In this document: positions 24,062 to 32,739 of the stretch, piece by piece | Numbering within the stretch: position 1 is the stretch's first letter | How the letters are laid out: each line of letters starts with the position of its first letter | Assembly: GCA_036741535.1 (NCBI GenBank) | Contig: DAINSB010000003.1 | Location: forward strand, 1 to 38,423 | DNA from: Thermocaproicibacter sp036741535 | GTDB lineage: Bacteria > Bacillota > Clostridia > Oscillospirales > Acutalibacteraceae | DNA: 38,423 nt | Direction: 5' to 3' | Made by a program: the position numbers and the translations under genes | Notes under the pieces: model-generated | The model's database searches: none | Seen by the model: only the letters and a program-made list of their open reading frames with translations | What the model was told of the DNA's origin: nothing

Positions 24062-24615
24062 CCCGCGTCCTTCTCCGCCTCCGGCTGCTCCGGCTCCGCT
24101 TCCTCCCCGTGTTCCAGGGGGGGCAGCTCACGAAGGGAGGAAATGCCGAGGCAGCGCAGAAAATCCGGCGTGGTCCCGTACAGAAGCGGCCGGCCGGGCA
24201 GCTCCAGCCTGCCGCGCTCCTCCAGCAGCCCCTTCGCCACGAGGCTCGAAACGACGCCCGAACAGTCCACCCCGCGGACCTGCTCGACAAACGACTTTGT
24301 CACCGGCTGGTGATAGGCGACGACGGCCAGGACCTCCAGCGCCGCCTGGGAAAGAGGCATGTTCCGCCGCATATCGAGCGCCTGGCGCACCTGCCCGGCA
24401 TATTCCTTCCGGGTGCACATCTGCCAGGCGTCGTCGAGCCGGACGATCTGTACGCCGCCGTTCCTGTGGTTGAACCGGTCCGCAAGGTCGCCCATCACTT
24501 TTTCCGCCGTCGGCCTGTCCAGGCCGAGGACGTCGGCCATGCGGTCGAGCGCCACGGCGTCGCCGCTGGCAAAGAGGATCGCTTCCATCGCTCCCTGAAT
24601 TTTTTTGATCTCCAA
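24058..24615 (-). CDS. scpB: Segregation and condensation protein B
   Basis: ScpB is a winged-helix dimer that, with ScpA, bridges the Smc heads in the condensin complex. The 185 residues begin EIKKIQGAMEAILFASGDAV and contain the conserved LSQAALEVLAVVAYHQPVTK segment split by context, VRGVDCSGVVSSLVAKGLLEE and GRPLLYGTT. The tail is acidic. The start appears to be a TTG at 24615, a few bases after scpA. The scpA-scpB order is standard. Confidence 0.95.
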   Translation of the reverse strand: MEIKKIQGAMEAILFASGDAVALDRMADVLGLDRPTAEKVMGDLADRFNHRNGGVQIVRLDDAWQMCTRKEYAGQVRQALDMRRNMPLSQAALEVLAVVAYHQPVTKSFVEQVRGVDCSGVVSSLVAKGLLEERGRLELPGRPLLYGTTPDFLRCLGISSLRELPPLEHGEEAEPEQPEAEKDAG

Positions 24616-24622
24616 CCGATTT

Positions 24623-25324
24623 TCACCGCCGCTCCAAAAGCTCCACCGTTTCGTCGCCCCTGCCTTCCAGACGGATCCGCCCGCCCTTGATCAGTTCCAG
24701 CACGGCCAGGAAGGTCGCCACAAGCTCGGACCTTCCGCTGCATCCCGAAAAAAGGTCCGCATACTTCGCCGTGCCGGAAGTCCTGAGCCGCTTCAGCACG
24801 TGGATGATGCGCGAGGTCACGCTCACGATCCTGTGCGCCACAATGCCGGAAAACGCCTTCGGCGAAGGGGGAAGGAAACGCTTTCCCCTCCCCACCGCGC
24901 TGCGCAGGGCCTCCAGGATCTCCTGCGGATCAATATGCCCGCGATAGGACTCCTCGGAGGTGAACGGCTCCGGCGCCCGCGTAAAGGCATCCGGGCTGAT
25001 GTGCTCCGAGAGGAGCGCCGCCGCCTGCCTGCACGCCCGATATTCCATCAGCTGGCCGCTCAGTTCCCTCGTCAGCTTGTCCGCCTCTTCCGGCTTCGGC
25101 AGAAGCGACACCGTCTTGATATACACCAGGCGCGCCGCCATCTCGAGGAATTCGCTCGCCACGTCCATATCCCGCGACCTCATCCGTTCGATCTGCTCGA
25201 GGTACTGGCTGACAAGATCGGTGATGCGGATTTTGCAAATATCCAGTTTGTTTTTGGCGACCAGAGAGAGAAGAAGGTCAAGCGGACCCTCGAACGTCTC
25301 CACTCTATAGGTTAGCTTTTCCAT
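24623..25324 (-). CDS. scpA: Segregation and condensation protein A (kleisin)
   Basis: ScpA is the kleisin that links the two Smc heads and closes the condensin ring. The 233 residues open with the diagnostic VETFEGPLDLLLSLVAKNKLD split over the Smc-neck-binding helix. ITDLVSQYLEQI and the EFLEMAARLVYIKTVSLLP helix follow. The C-terminal winged helix ends in a segment rich in conserved hydrophobics (LVATFLAVLELIKGG). It lies 15 bases after the M50 peptidase gene. Confidence 0.95.
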   Translation of the reverse strand: MEKLTYRVETFEGPLDLLLSLVAKNKLDICKIRITDLVSQYLEQIERMRSRDMDVASEFLEMAARLVYIKTVSLLPKPEEADKLTRELSGQLMEYRACRQAAALLSEHISPDAFTRAPEPFTSEESYRGHIDPQEILEALRSAVGRGKRFLPPSPKAFSGIVAHRIVSVTSRIIHVLKRLRTSGTAKYADLFSGCSGRSELVATFLAVLELIKGGRIRLEGRGDETVELLERR

Positions 25325-25339
25325 GATTTTACTTTTTCA

Positions 25340-26032
25340 TTACAAAAGACCGAACAGTTCGTAAGGAAGCTGCCCGAGCCAGAGCACCGCGTTGTAGCAC
25401 ATGCTGTTGAGCCAGCCCAGCGGCACGTTCAGCGCCCCGCTGAACAGCACGACGAACGCGATCAGCACGATGATATTCTGATACCGGTAATAGCTGTAGA
25501 GCGCGCGCGGGGACAAAAACGCGCCGAGGATCTTCGAGCCGTCCAGAGGGGGCAGCGGAATCAGGTTGAACACGGCGAGCGCGACGTTGATCAGAATGTA
25601 ATACTGAAGGAAATAATACAGGATCTCCGGCATGTCGTGGCCCGACCCCACATAGACCCCCACGAGGACCAGGGCCCCGACCAGAGCGGCGAGAAAATTG
25701 GACATCGGCCCCGCGAGCGAAGACAGCGCGACATCCCGGCGCGGCCTTTTGAAATTGCGCGAGTCGATCGGCACCGGCTTGGCCCACCCGAAGCCGAAAA
25801 GCAGCAGGAACAGAGACCCCACGGGGTCGAAACTCGCCAGGGGGTTCAGCGTGAGGCGCCCCTGGTACCTCGCCGTATTGTCCCCCAGCTTCGACGACGC
25901 CCACGCGTGGGCGCACTCGTGGAGGGGCAGGATACAGAAAATGATAAAAAGGGTCGCCAGAATCTGCGGAAGCACTTCGCTCAGCTTCATCGGCTGGCCG
26001 CCTAACACGTTCCGGATCATATCGATCAGCAT
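25340..26032 (-). CDS. M50 site-2-type membrane zinc peptidase (YwhC-like)
   Basis: This is a 230-residue polytopic protein of the minimal M50 group. The first membrane segment carries the zinc motif in LPLHECAHAW (HExxH). SLAGPMSNFLAALVGALV and the third-ligand segment NLIPLPPLDGSK lie in later helices. Such proteins may cut substrates within the membrane; the target is not known. The start at 26032 (MLIDMIRNVLGG) is supported by AAGGAGA 7 bases upstream, though the frame is open to 26206. First gene of the scpAB-ytfIJ-dac-rluB operon, a common arrangement. Confidence 0.93.
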   Translation of the reverse strand: MLIDMIRNVLGGQPMKLSEVLPQILATLFIIFCILPLHECAHAWASSKLGDNTARYQGRLTLNPLASFDPVGSLFLLLFGFGWAKPVPIDSRNFKRPRRDVALSSLAGPMSNFLAALVGALVLVGVYVGSGHDMPEILYYFLQYYILINVALAVFNLIPLPPLDGSKILGAFLSPRALYSYYRYQNIIVLIAFVVLFSGALNVPLGWLNSMCYNAVLWLGQLPYELFGLL

Positions 26033-26107
26033 ACAGCACTCTCCTTCAACCGGCCTTTCAGCGGAGGCTGGGCGTTCCGCGAAAAAAACGGTATGCTCAT
26101 GGGAATG

Positions 26108-26136
26108 ATTATAATACGTCGGCCTGAAAAAAACAA
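26108..26136 (-). promoter_or_regulatory. SigA-type promoter of the M50-scpAB operon
   Basis: Minus-strand TTGTTT, 17 bases, TATAAT, about 75 bases before the M50 start. It faces away from the rpmB promoter. Confidence 0.75.
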
Positions 26137-26188
26137 GCGCAACGGCGTGCCCGCCCGCCGCGATGCCGGGAATATTGTGCAGAAACCC

Positions 26189-26217
26189 TTGCAATCGCCG
26201 GCGCAATCTGCTAATAT
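26189..26217 (+). promoter_or_regulatory. SigA-type promoter of rpmB
   Basis: TTGCAA, 17 bases, TAATAT, about 47 bases before the rpmB start. Divergent from the M50 promoter with about 50 bases between the two -35 boxes. Confidence 0.72.
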
Positions 26218-26264
26218 AACATTGTTACTGTTTGAACGCAAGCCTTCAAAGGAGGTGCAGATCA

Positions 26265-26453
26265 ATGGCAAAATGCGAAATTTGCGGCAAGGAAGTCGCC
26301 TTCGGCATTCGGGTTTCCCACTCGCACAGGCGTTCTTCAAGAACGTGGAAACCGAACGTCAGGCGCGTCAAGGCGGTTGTAAACGGTTCCCCCAAGAGGA
26401 TTTACGCCTGCACCCGCTGCCTGCGCTCCGGAAAAGTGACCCGTGCGGTCTGA
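26265..26453 (+). CDS. rpmB: Ribosomal protein bL28
   Basis: bL28 is a structural protein of the 50S subunit near the E site. The 62 residues begin MAKCEICGKEVAFGIRVSHS, then SRTWKPNVRRVK and a second cysteine pair in CTRCLRSGK. The CxxC pairs indicate a zinc-ribbon form. An AAAGGAGG ribosome site lies upstream of the ATG. It is a single-gene unit with its own promoter and terminator; in Bacillus rpmB is near spoVM, so it has moved here. Confidence 0.97.
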   Translation: MAKCEICGKEVAFGIRVSHSHRRSSRTWKPNVRRVKAVVNGSPKRIYACTRCLRSGKVTRAV

Positions 26454-26482
26454 TTTTTCTCTGATTCCGCTTTGAAGCTGGA

Positions 26483-26520
26483 AAGGCGAAGCGCCGTTTG
26501 GCGCTTCGCCTTCTTGTTTT
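26483..26520 (+). terminator. Terminator after rpmB, possibly bidirectional
   Basis: AGGCGAAGCGCC (26484-26495) pairs perfectly with GGCGCTTCGCCT (26500-26511) around GTTT, extended by one A-T pair and followed by a T-rich run. It may also stop the converging lpdA transcript, with a short T-run on that strand. Confidence 0.9.
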
Positions 26521-26582
26521 GCCCGGAATCGCCCCCCAAAGGCCGCGGCCCGAGGCGCAGGGAAGTCCGTCGCCATAAGGTG

Positions 26583-28025
26583 CTATGCACCCGCTGTGCG
26601 CCCGTCGGAGGTGTGCGCCCGCCGCGCGGACTTCGCCGCCTCAAAGACCGCTTCCGACACCGTCGGATGGGCATGGACCGTCTCCGCGACCTGCTCCGCC
26701 GTCAGCCGGTTCGACACCGCGAGGGCGATCTCCGCGATGATCTCCGACGCGTGAAGGCCGACGGCGCTGCCGCCGAGCAGCACGCCCGTCTCCGGGGCGG
26801 CGATCAGCTTGACGAAGCCCCTCGCGTCGCCGGAGGCGACCGCCCTTCCGTTCGCGGCGAGCTGGCATTTCGACACGCTGACCCGCCTGCCCTGCGCCTT
26901 CGCGGACTTTTCCGACACGCCGACCCGGGCGACCTCCGGGTCGGTGAAAACGGCGCTCGGGACGGCGGATTCGTCCATTTCGCAGGGGCGGCCGAGCATG
27001 TTCCGCACCGCGATGACGCCCTGCCGGGACGCCGCGTGCGCCAGCATGACGCGCCCCGTGACATCGCCGGCCGCATAGACGTGGGGCGCGCTCGTGCGCA
27101 TCGCGCCGTCCACGCGGATCCCCCTGCCGGCCGCGTTCCGCTCCACGCCCGCTTTTTCAAGGTCGAGGCCGCCGGCATCTGGCATCCTTCCGACCGCCAT
27201 CAGGACTTTCTCCGACAAGACGGACCGCCCGCCCTTTTTGTCTTCAAACGACACTTCGCAGCCGCCGTCCTTTTCCGAAATGCCCGTCACCTTCGCGCCC
27301 CGGTACAGCGCGATCCCCTGCTGTTTCGCGGACCGTGCGACGGACGCGCACACGTCGGAGTCGAAGCCGCTCAGGCACTCGCCGAAGAATTCGACGACGC
27401 TGACCGGAACGCCGAACGCCGCAAAAAGGCACGCGAACTCCATGCCGATCACGCCGCCGCCGATGACCGTCAGGCTCTCCGGCAGCTTGGAGAGCGCAAG
27501 GGCCCGGTCGCTCGACAGGACGCCCGGCAGGTCCGCCCCCGGCACGTTCAGGACGGCCGGAGCGGAACCCGTCGCAACGAGGATGTTTTTCGCGCGGACG
27601 CGCAGCTCCGCTTCGCCGGTGCGGACCGCGACCTCCGTGCCGCCGGAGAGCTCGGCCGTGCCGGAGACGGTGCGCACGCCCGCCGATTTCAAAAGGAACC
27701 GGACGCCGTCCGTCAGCCTGGAAACGGCTTCGTCCTTCCGCCGCACGGCTTTCGCCAAGTCAAAGCGGACGTTTTCCGCGCTGCAGCCGAACTTCTCCGC
27801 CTGTTTCATCGCGCGGAAGGCCCGGGCGCTGCTGAGAAGCGCCTTCGTCGGGATGCAGCCCCGGTTCAGACACGTCCCTCCCACGGCGTCCCGTTCCGCC
27901 AGCACCACGGAAGCGCCGAGCCTCGCCGCCTCCAGCGCGGCCTCATATCCGCCGGGGCCTCCGCCGATCACGGCGATGTCGCACGCGATTTCCCCGCCCT
28001 CGCAAACTCCGTTCCGTTCTTCCAT
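26583..28025 (-). CDS. lpdA: Dihydrolipoyl dehydrogenase (E3)
   Basis: This FAD flavoprotein reoxidises dihydrolipoyl groups of 2-oxo-acid or glycine cleavage complexes, passing electrons to NAD. The 480 residues have the FAD-binding IGGGPGGYEAA, the redox disulfide in GGTCLNRGCIP and the NAD-binding IGGGVIGMEFA. VYAAGDVTG and the C-terminal dimer motif HAHPTVSEA follow, the latter with the active His-Glu pair. The start at 28025 (MEERNGVCEGG) has GGAGG 8 bases upstream. No lipoyl domain, E1 or E2 gene is next to it, so it must serve complexes encoded elsewhere. A related flavin disulfide reductase is less likely given the HPT motif. Confidence 0.94.
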   Translation of the reverse strand: MEERNGVCEGGEIACDIAVIGGGPGGYEAALEAARLGASVVLAERDAVGGTCLNRGCIPTKALLSSARAFRAMKQAEKFGCSAENVRFDLAKAVRRKDEAVSRLTDGVRFLLKSAGVRTVSGTAELSGGTEVAVRTGEAELRVRAKNILVATGSAPAVLNVPGADLPGVLSSDRALALSKLPESLTVIGGGVIGMEFACLFAAFGVPVSVVEFFGECLSGFDSDVCASVARSAKQQGIALYRGAKVTGISEKDGGCEVSFEDKKGGRSVLSEKVLMAVGRMPDAGGLDLEKAGVERNAAGRGIRVDGAMRTSAPHVYAAGDVTGRVMLAHAASRQGVIAVRNMLGRPCEMDESAVPSAVFTDPEVARVGVSEKSAKAQGRRVSVSKCQLAANGRAVASGDARGFVKLIAAPETGVLLGGSAVGLHASEIIAEIALAVSNRLTAEQVAETVHAHPTVSEAVFEAAKSARRAHTSDGRTAGA

Positions 28026-28093
28026 GAATCCGCCCTCCAAAATAACGCGGCCCCCCTGCGGGAACCACGGTTTTTTGATTTTGTGCTCCCCTG

Positions 28094-28123
28094 ATTGTAG
28101 CACAACGGCGGCGGGGGCGGCAA
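28094..28123 (-). promoter_or_regulatory. SigA-type promoter of lpdA
   Basis: Minus-strand TTGCCG, 18 bases, TACAAT, about 70 bases before the lpdA start. Confidence 0.6.
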
Positions 28124-28168
28124 TCCTTTTCGCCGCGGCGGGGTCAACGCGTTTTTTTGCTCAACTCC

Positions 28169-28197
28169 TTTAAAGTGCAGTACGTTTGAGATATAAT
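28169..28197 (+). promoter_or_regulatory. Promoter of the hprK gene run
   Basis: TTTAAA, 17 bases, TATAAT, about 50 bases before hprK. The -10 box is perfect, the -35 weak. Divergent from the lpdA promoter. Confidence 0.6.
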
Positions 28198-28247
28198 AAT
28201 ATCGGTAAGGGTCATGTGATCATGTGATAGAGAGGATGAAAATTTTC

Positions 28248-29216
28248 ATGCCCAATCCAACGTACACCGTTGCGCTTTCAAAAGTGATCGAAGAACTTGC
28301 TTTGCAACCGATCAGCATGCCCGTCGACCCGGAAACGGTCCTCGTCACTTCGTCGGATGTCAACCGGCCCGGGCTGGAGCTGAACGGTTTTTACGATTAT
28401 TACGACTCGAGCCGCATCGTGATTTTCGGGAACGCGGAGACGGCGTTCCTCAACTCCATCTCAACCGAACGCCGGCTGGAGGTCATGGACGCCATGTTCT
28501 CGCAGAAGCCGCCGGCGGCCATCATCGCAAGGAGTTTAAAACCGGTCCCGGAACTGGTGGAGACGACCAAGCGATACGACATTCCGCTGCTCGGCTCCGC
28601 CGAGACCACCTCCGCCGTCGTCGCGAACCTGGTGGCCTACCTGAACGTAGAGCTTGCGCCCCGCATCACCCGCCACGGCGTGCTGGTTGAGGTCTACGGC
28701 GAAGGGATCCTGCTGGTGGGCGACAGCGGCGTCGGCAAAAGCGAGACCGCCATCGAGCTGATCAAGCGCGGCCACCGGCTGATCGCCGACGATGCCGTGA
28801 CCATCCGCCGGGTCTCCGGCAAATCGCTCGTGGGCGAAGCGCCCCCCAACATCAGGCATTTTATCGAGCTGCGCGGCATAGGAATCATTAACGCGCGGAG
28901 GATTTTCGGGATGGGCGCCGTCAAGCTGTCGGAAAAGATCGACATGGTGATCAACCTCGAGATCTGGGACAATCAGAAGACATACGACAGAATGGGCATC
29001 GACAGCGAATACACCGAAATCCTCGGCATCCGGGTGCCGGTCCTGACCATCCCGGTCAAACCGGGTCGGAACCTCGCCATCATCATCGAAGTCGCGGCCA
29101 TGAACAACCGCCAGAAAAAGATGGGCTACAACGCCGCGGAAGAGCTTTTAAAGAACCTCGGCATGGACGTTTCGACGATGCAGCAGACCGAAAAAGAGAC
29201 AAAGCTGAATTTTTAA
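28248..29216 (+). CDS. hprK: HPr(Ser) kinase/phosphorylase
   Basis: HprK phosphorylates Ser46 of HPr and removes it again, setting carbon catabolite control through CcpA. The 322 residues have an N-terminal Mur-like domain. The P-loop is GDSGVGKSETAIEL (about 155-165), followed by HRLIADDAVTIRR. The family signature GIGIINARRIFGMGAVK is present. The start is not certain: GTG 28224, ATG 28236 and ATG 28248 are in frame. I prefer 28248 because AGAGG is usably placed and MPNPTYTVALSKVIEEL matches the usual family beginning. Confidence 0.95.
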   Translation: MPNPTYTVALSKVIEELALQPISMPVDPETVLVTSSDVNRPGLELNGFYDYYDSSRIVIFGNAETAFLNSISTERRLEVMDAMFSQKPPAAIIARSLKPVPELVETTKRYDIPLLGSAETTSAVVANLVAYLNVELAPRITRHGVLVEVYGEGILLVGDSGVGKSETAIELIKRGHRLIADDAVTIRRVSGKSLVGEAPPNIRHFIELRGIGIINARRIFGMGAVKLSEKIDMVINLEIWDNQKTYDRMGIDSEYTEILGIRVPVLTIPVKPGRNLAIIIEVAAMNNRQKKMGYNAAEELLKNLGMDVSTMQQTEKETKLNF

Positions 29217-29244
29217 AACCATGGAAACGGAGAAAAAGTAAAAA

Positions 29245-30003
29245 ATGCAACTGATCGCAGATATGCACATGCACACGGTCGCCTCGACGCACGCCTACAG
29301 CACGCTGGGTGAAATGGTCCACGCCGCGGCGCAAAAGGGCCTCTACGCGGTGGCCATCACCGACCACGGGGCAAAAATACCCGGCTCGCCGGGGCAGTGG
29401 TACTTTGAGAACCTGCGGGTCGTCCCCCGCATCCTCGAGGGGGTCCTCGTCCTGCGCGGGCAGGAAACCGACGTGCTGGACCGCGACGGAAGCATCGACC
29501 TGACCGAACACGACGCAAAATTTCTGGACTGGATCGTCGCATCCATCCACAGCCAGGCTTTTGCGCCCGCGCGGGGCGATGTCGACGCCGTCACACAGGC
29601 GTGGCTGAACGTCGCAAAAAATCCGAAGGTCAACGTCATCGGCCACAGCGGGACTGCCGGCTACGAGTACGACTACGAAAGGGTCATCCCGGAATTCGGC
29701 CGCGAAGGCAAGCTGGTCGAAATAAACGAGGGCACCTTCCTCGTGCGCCCGCAGTCCGCCGGCAACTGCGTCAAAATTCTGAAGTTCTGCAAAAAGCACC
29801 GGGTCCCCGTCATCGTGGATTCCGATTCCCACTTTCACACGCGCGTGGGATGCTGCGACAGATGTCTGAAGGCTTTAAGCGAGATCGGGTTCCCCGAGGA
29901 GCTCGTGGTCAACGCGGACATCGGCCGTTTCCGCGAATATCTCAAAAAGCACACGCGCGTTTTCGAAGACCCCGCGGCCGCGCCCGCCCTGCAAACCAAC
30001 TGA
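29245..30003 (+). CDS. PHP-domain phosphatase, YcdX-like
   Basis: The 252 residues form a stand-alone PHP metallophosphoesterase. Metal ligands are visible in the opening IADMHMHTVASTHAYS (HxH), in AITDHG, RGQETDV and GHSGTAGYEYD, and near the end in VDSDSHFHTRVG. YcdX-like proteins hydrolyse phosphomonoesters; the natural substrate is not settled. It lies 28 bases after hprK and 12 before murB. This hprK-PHP-murB-rapZ run is common in Clostridia. Confidence 0.9.
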   Translation: MQLIADMHMHTVASTHAYSTLGEMVHAAAQKGLYAVAITDHGAKIPGSPGQWYFENLRVVPRILEGVLVLRGQETDVLDRDGSIDLTEHDAKFLDWIVASIHSQAFAPARGDVDAVTQAWLNVAKNPKVNVIGHSGTAGYEYDYERVIPEFGREGKLVEINEGTFLVRPQSAGNCVKILKFCKKHRVPVIVDSDSHFHTRVGCCDRCLKALSEIGFPEELVVNADIGRFREYLKKHTRVFEDPAAAPALQTN

Positions 30004-30015
30004 CCGGAGGATAAA

Positions 30016-30924
30016 ATGAATCATCTGGACGAACTGGAAACGCTGGCCTCTTCGCTCGGCTGCGGGGTGCGCAGGGACGAGCCGATGAGCCGGCACACCA
30101 CTTTTCGGATCGGCGGGCCGGCGGACCTTTTCATCACGGTCGAAAGCCGCCCCGCCCTGCAGAAGCTGTGCGCAAAGGCGTCCGAGCTCGAAATTCCGGT
30201 GTTTCCGCTGGGGAACGGCTCGAACCTGCTGGTCTCGGACGCCGGCATCCGCGGCGCGGTGACCGCGTTCGGCGGCGACCTCAAAAAGACCGTGCTGTGC
30301 GGCGAAACCACGCTGCAATGCGGCGCGGGGGCGTCGCTCGCCTCGGTCTGCAATTTCGCCAGGAGCCGCGCCCTGACGGGCCTGGAGTTCGCGTGGGGGA
30401 TTCCGGGCTCCGTCGGAGGGGCCGCGTTCATGAACGCGGGCGCCTACGAGCACAGCATGTCGGAAGTCGTCGCCGCCTGCTCCCATGTCGCAAGAGACGG
30501 AAAGTACGGGGAATTCAAGGGCGAGGCCCTCGATTTCGGCTACCGGCACAGCGTCTACTCCGGAAGGGAATACCTGATCACGGCGGTGCGCATCCTCTTA
30601 AAGCGCGGGAACATGGACGACATCTCTTCGCGCATGGAGGAACTGTACGCAAGGCGCAAGGCGAAGCAACCGCTGGAACTCCCGAGCGCCGGCAGCGTTT
30701 TCAAGCGCCCGGAGGGACATTTCGCCGGAACGCTGATTCAGCAGTGCGGCCTGATGGGAAAGCGCGTCGGCGGCGCCGCCGTCAGCGATAAGCACGCGGG
30801 GTTCATCGTGAACCTGGGCGGAGCGACCTGCGCCGACGTGCAGGCGCTCATCGCGCTGATCCAGCAGACCGTGCTCCGCGAGACCGGCGTGAAGCTCGAA
30901 TGCGAAATACAGGTTGTCGGCTGA
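30016..30924 (+). CDS. murB: UDP-N-acetylenolpyruvoylglucosamine reductase
   Basis: MurB reduces the enolpyruvyl group to lactyl with NADPH and FAD, giving UDP-MurNAc for peptidoglycan. The 302 residues have the FAD-binding segments HTTFRIGGPADL and LGNGSNLLVSDAGIRG, and GLEFAWGIPGSVGGAAFMNAG, split. The catalytic Ser is in PSAGSVFKRP and the Glu in the final LECEIQV. The YRHSVYSG loop marks a type II enzyme. ATG 12 bases after the PHP gene, with GGAGG upstream; the end overlaps no gene. Confidence 0.97.
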   Translation: MNHLDELETLASSLGCGVRRDEPMSRHTTFRIGGPADLFITVESRPALQKLCAKASELEIPVFPLGNGSNLLVSDAGIRGAVTAFGGDLKKTVLCGETTLQCGAGASLASVCNFARSRALTGLEFAWGIPGSVGGAAFMNAGAYEHSMSEVVAACSHVARDGKYGEFKGEALDFGYRHSVYSGREYLITAVRILLKRGNMDDISSRMEELYARRKAKQPLELPSAGSVFKRPEGHFAGTLIQQCGLMGKRVGGAAVSDKHAGFIVNLGGATCADVQALIALIQQTVLRETGVKLECEIQVVG

Positions 30925-30937
30925 ATCTGGAGGGAAT

Positions 30938-31798
30938 ATGGATTTTTTAATCGTCACAGGGCTTTCCGGCGCCGGGAAGACACGGGCCATCAACGCCCTC
31001 GAGGACATCGGCTTCTTCTGCGCGGACAACATCCCGCCGAAGCTCATCCCGACTTTTTACGAGCTTTCCCAGCAGGCGAAAAGCAACTTGTCGCATGTGG
31101 CCATCGTCACGGACATCCGCGGGGGCGACATGTTCTCCATGCTTTCGGAAACGCTCGACCGCATGCAGGACGAGCACAAGGAGTTCAAGATCCTGTTTCT
31201 CGACGCCAACGACTACGTGCTGATCAACCGCTTCAAAGAGACGAGGCGCAAGCACCCGCTGGCGGAAAACTGCCTCGGCTCCCTCGAGCAGGCCGTGAGG
31301 CTGGAGCGGGAGATGCTGCGGCAGACGAAGGAGCGCGCCGACTACATCATCGACACCTCCTCCCTCTCCCCCGCGCAGCTCAAGGAGCGCATCTCGAGCC
31401 TGTTCCTCGGCGACGCCTCCGACGCGCTCCTCATCCACTGCGTCTCGTTCGGGTTCAAATTCGGGCTTCCGACCGAGGCGGACCTGGTCTTCGACGTGCG
31501 GTGCCTGCCGAACCCGTTTTATGTGGAGAGCCTGAAACACCTGAGCGGCCTGGACAAGCCCGTGCAGGATTACGTGCTGAACGCCGAGGCGACGAAGGGG
31601 TTCATCAAACGGATGTTCGACCTGATCGACTACACGATCCCGCTGTACTGCAACGAGGGGAAGAGCCAGCTCGTCATCGCGATCGGCTGCACCGGCGGGC
31701 ACCACCGCTCTGTGACGATCGCGCAGGTCCTGTACGACCATCTGCTGGAGCAGGATCTGCGCGTCAGCGTGAACCACCGGGACGTGCAGAGGAAATGA
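30938..31798 (+). CDS. rapZ: RapZ/YvcJ-family nucleotide-binding protein
   Basis: In Escherichia coli RapZ guides RNase E to the GlmZ small RNA and so controls amino-sugar synthesis; in Bacillus YvcJ affects competence. The 286 residues have the P-loop VTGLSGAGKT at the start and the C-terminal RapZ domain. That domain has FGFKFGLPTEADLVFDVR, split, then PNPFYV and IAIGCTGGHHRSV. I start at the ATG at 30938, with GGAGG just upstream, instead of the earlier frame start inside murB. The stop overlaps a possible whiA ATG. Confidence 0.95.
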   Translation: MDFLIVTGLSGAGKTRAINALEDIGFFCADNIPPKLIPTFYELSQQAKSNLSHVAIVTDIRGGDMFSMLSETLDRMQDEHKEFKILFLDANDYVLINRFKETRRKHPLAENCLGSLEQAVRLEREMLRQTKERADYIIDTSSLSPAQLKERISSLFLGDASDALLIHCVSFGFKFGLPTEADLVFDVRCLPNPFYVESLKHLSGLDKPVQDYVLNAEATKGFIKRMFDLIDYTIPLYCNEGKSQLVIAIGCTGGHHRSVTIAQVLYDHLLEQDLRVSVNHRDVQRK

Positions 31799-31809
31799 GG
31801 GACCTCGGG

Positions 31810-32733
31810 ATGTCGTTTTCTTCCGATACGAAAAACGAACTGTGCAGAGTCGAGCCGCAGCAATGCTGCCGAAAGGCGGAATGCTACGGCCTGCTTTTAT
31901 GCGGGCGGAATTTTTCGGACGCCGGGGTCTCCCTCGTGACCGAAAACCGCGCCGTCGCCCGGCGGGCGGCGCGCTTTACGGCGGAAACGACCGGCGCGGT
32001 CATGGACGTTTCCTCTTCGGTGCTGCATAAAAAAAGCAGCGCCCATTCGTACACCGTCGGCGCCGCCGGCGCCGGAGAGGCCCGGAAGGTCCTCGCCTTC
32101 CTCGGGCATACGGGAAAGGAGATCAGCCTGCGCATCAACCTGGGGAACCTCGAAAACGAATGCTGCCACTCTTCGTTCCTGCGCGGGGCGTTCCTCGCCT
32201 GCGGGACCGTCAGCGACCCCGGCGCCGACTATCACCTGGAATTCGCCGTCCCCTATATGAACCTCGCGAAGGACCTCACGGGCTTGATCCGCGACATCCT
32301 CGAGCTGGACCTTCAGCCCCGGCTCGCGCGCCGAAGGGGATCGTTCGTCGTCTACCTGAAGGGCGGCGAAAAGGTCGCGGATTTCCTCGCCTGGCTCGGC
32401 GCCCCGGTGGCCGCCATGAAAATGATCCAGGTGCGCATGCTTAAGGAACTGCGCAACAACGTCAACCGCCAGACGAATTTCGAGACGGCCAACATCGGCA
32501 AGGCGGCCGCCGCCGCCGCGCAGGAGGTGCTGGCCATCGAAAAGATACGCAGGGTTTCGGGGATCCGCGCCCTGCCGGAGGAACTGCGCGAACTGGCCGA
32601 CCTGCGCTGCCGGAACCCGGAATTGTCGCTGCGGGAACTCGGGCAGAGGCTCTCGCCGCCGCTCAGCCGCTCCGGCGTACACCACCGGATGAAACGCATT
32701 CTGGAGTTTTCTGAAAAACTGGAAAGGAGATGA
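31810..32733 (+). CDS. whiA: DNA-binding protein WhiA
   Basis: WhiA is a homing-endonuclease-derived DNA-binding protein; in actinomycetes it controls sporulation, in Bacillus cell division and chromosome segregation. The 307 residues begin MSFSSDTKNELCRVEP. A degenerate LAGLIDADG-type domain follows (FLRGAFLACGTVSDP...YHLEF). The C-terminal helix-turn-helix contains LSLRELGQRLSPPLSRSGVHHR. An ATG at 31795 overlaps the rapZ stop; I prefer 31810, which fits the family start. yvcK, normally between rapZ and whiA, is missing. Confidence 0.95.
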   Translation: MSFSSDTKNELCRVEPQQCCRKAECYGLLLCGRNFSDAGVSLVTENRAVARRAARFTAETTGAVMDVSSSVLHKKSSAHSYTVGAAGAGEARKVLAFLGHTGKEISLRINLGNLENECCHSSFLRGAFLACGTVSDPGADYHLEFAVPYMNLAKDLTGLIRDILELDLQPRLARRRGSFVVYLKGGEKVADFLAWLGAPVAAMKMIQVRMLKELRNNVNRQTNFETANIGKAAAAAAQEVLAIEKIRRVSGIRALPEELRELADLRCRNPELSLRELGQRLSPPLSRSGVHHRMKRILEFSEKLERR

Positions 32734-32739
32734 AGCCGC

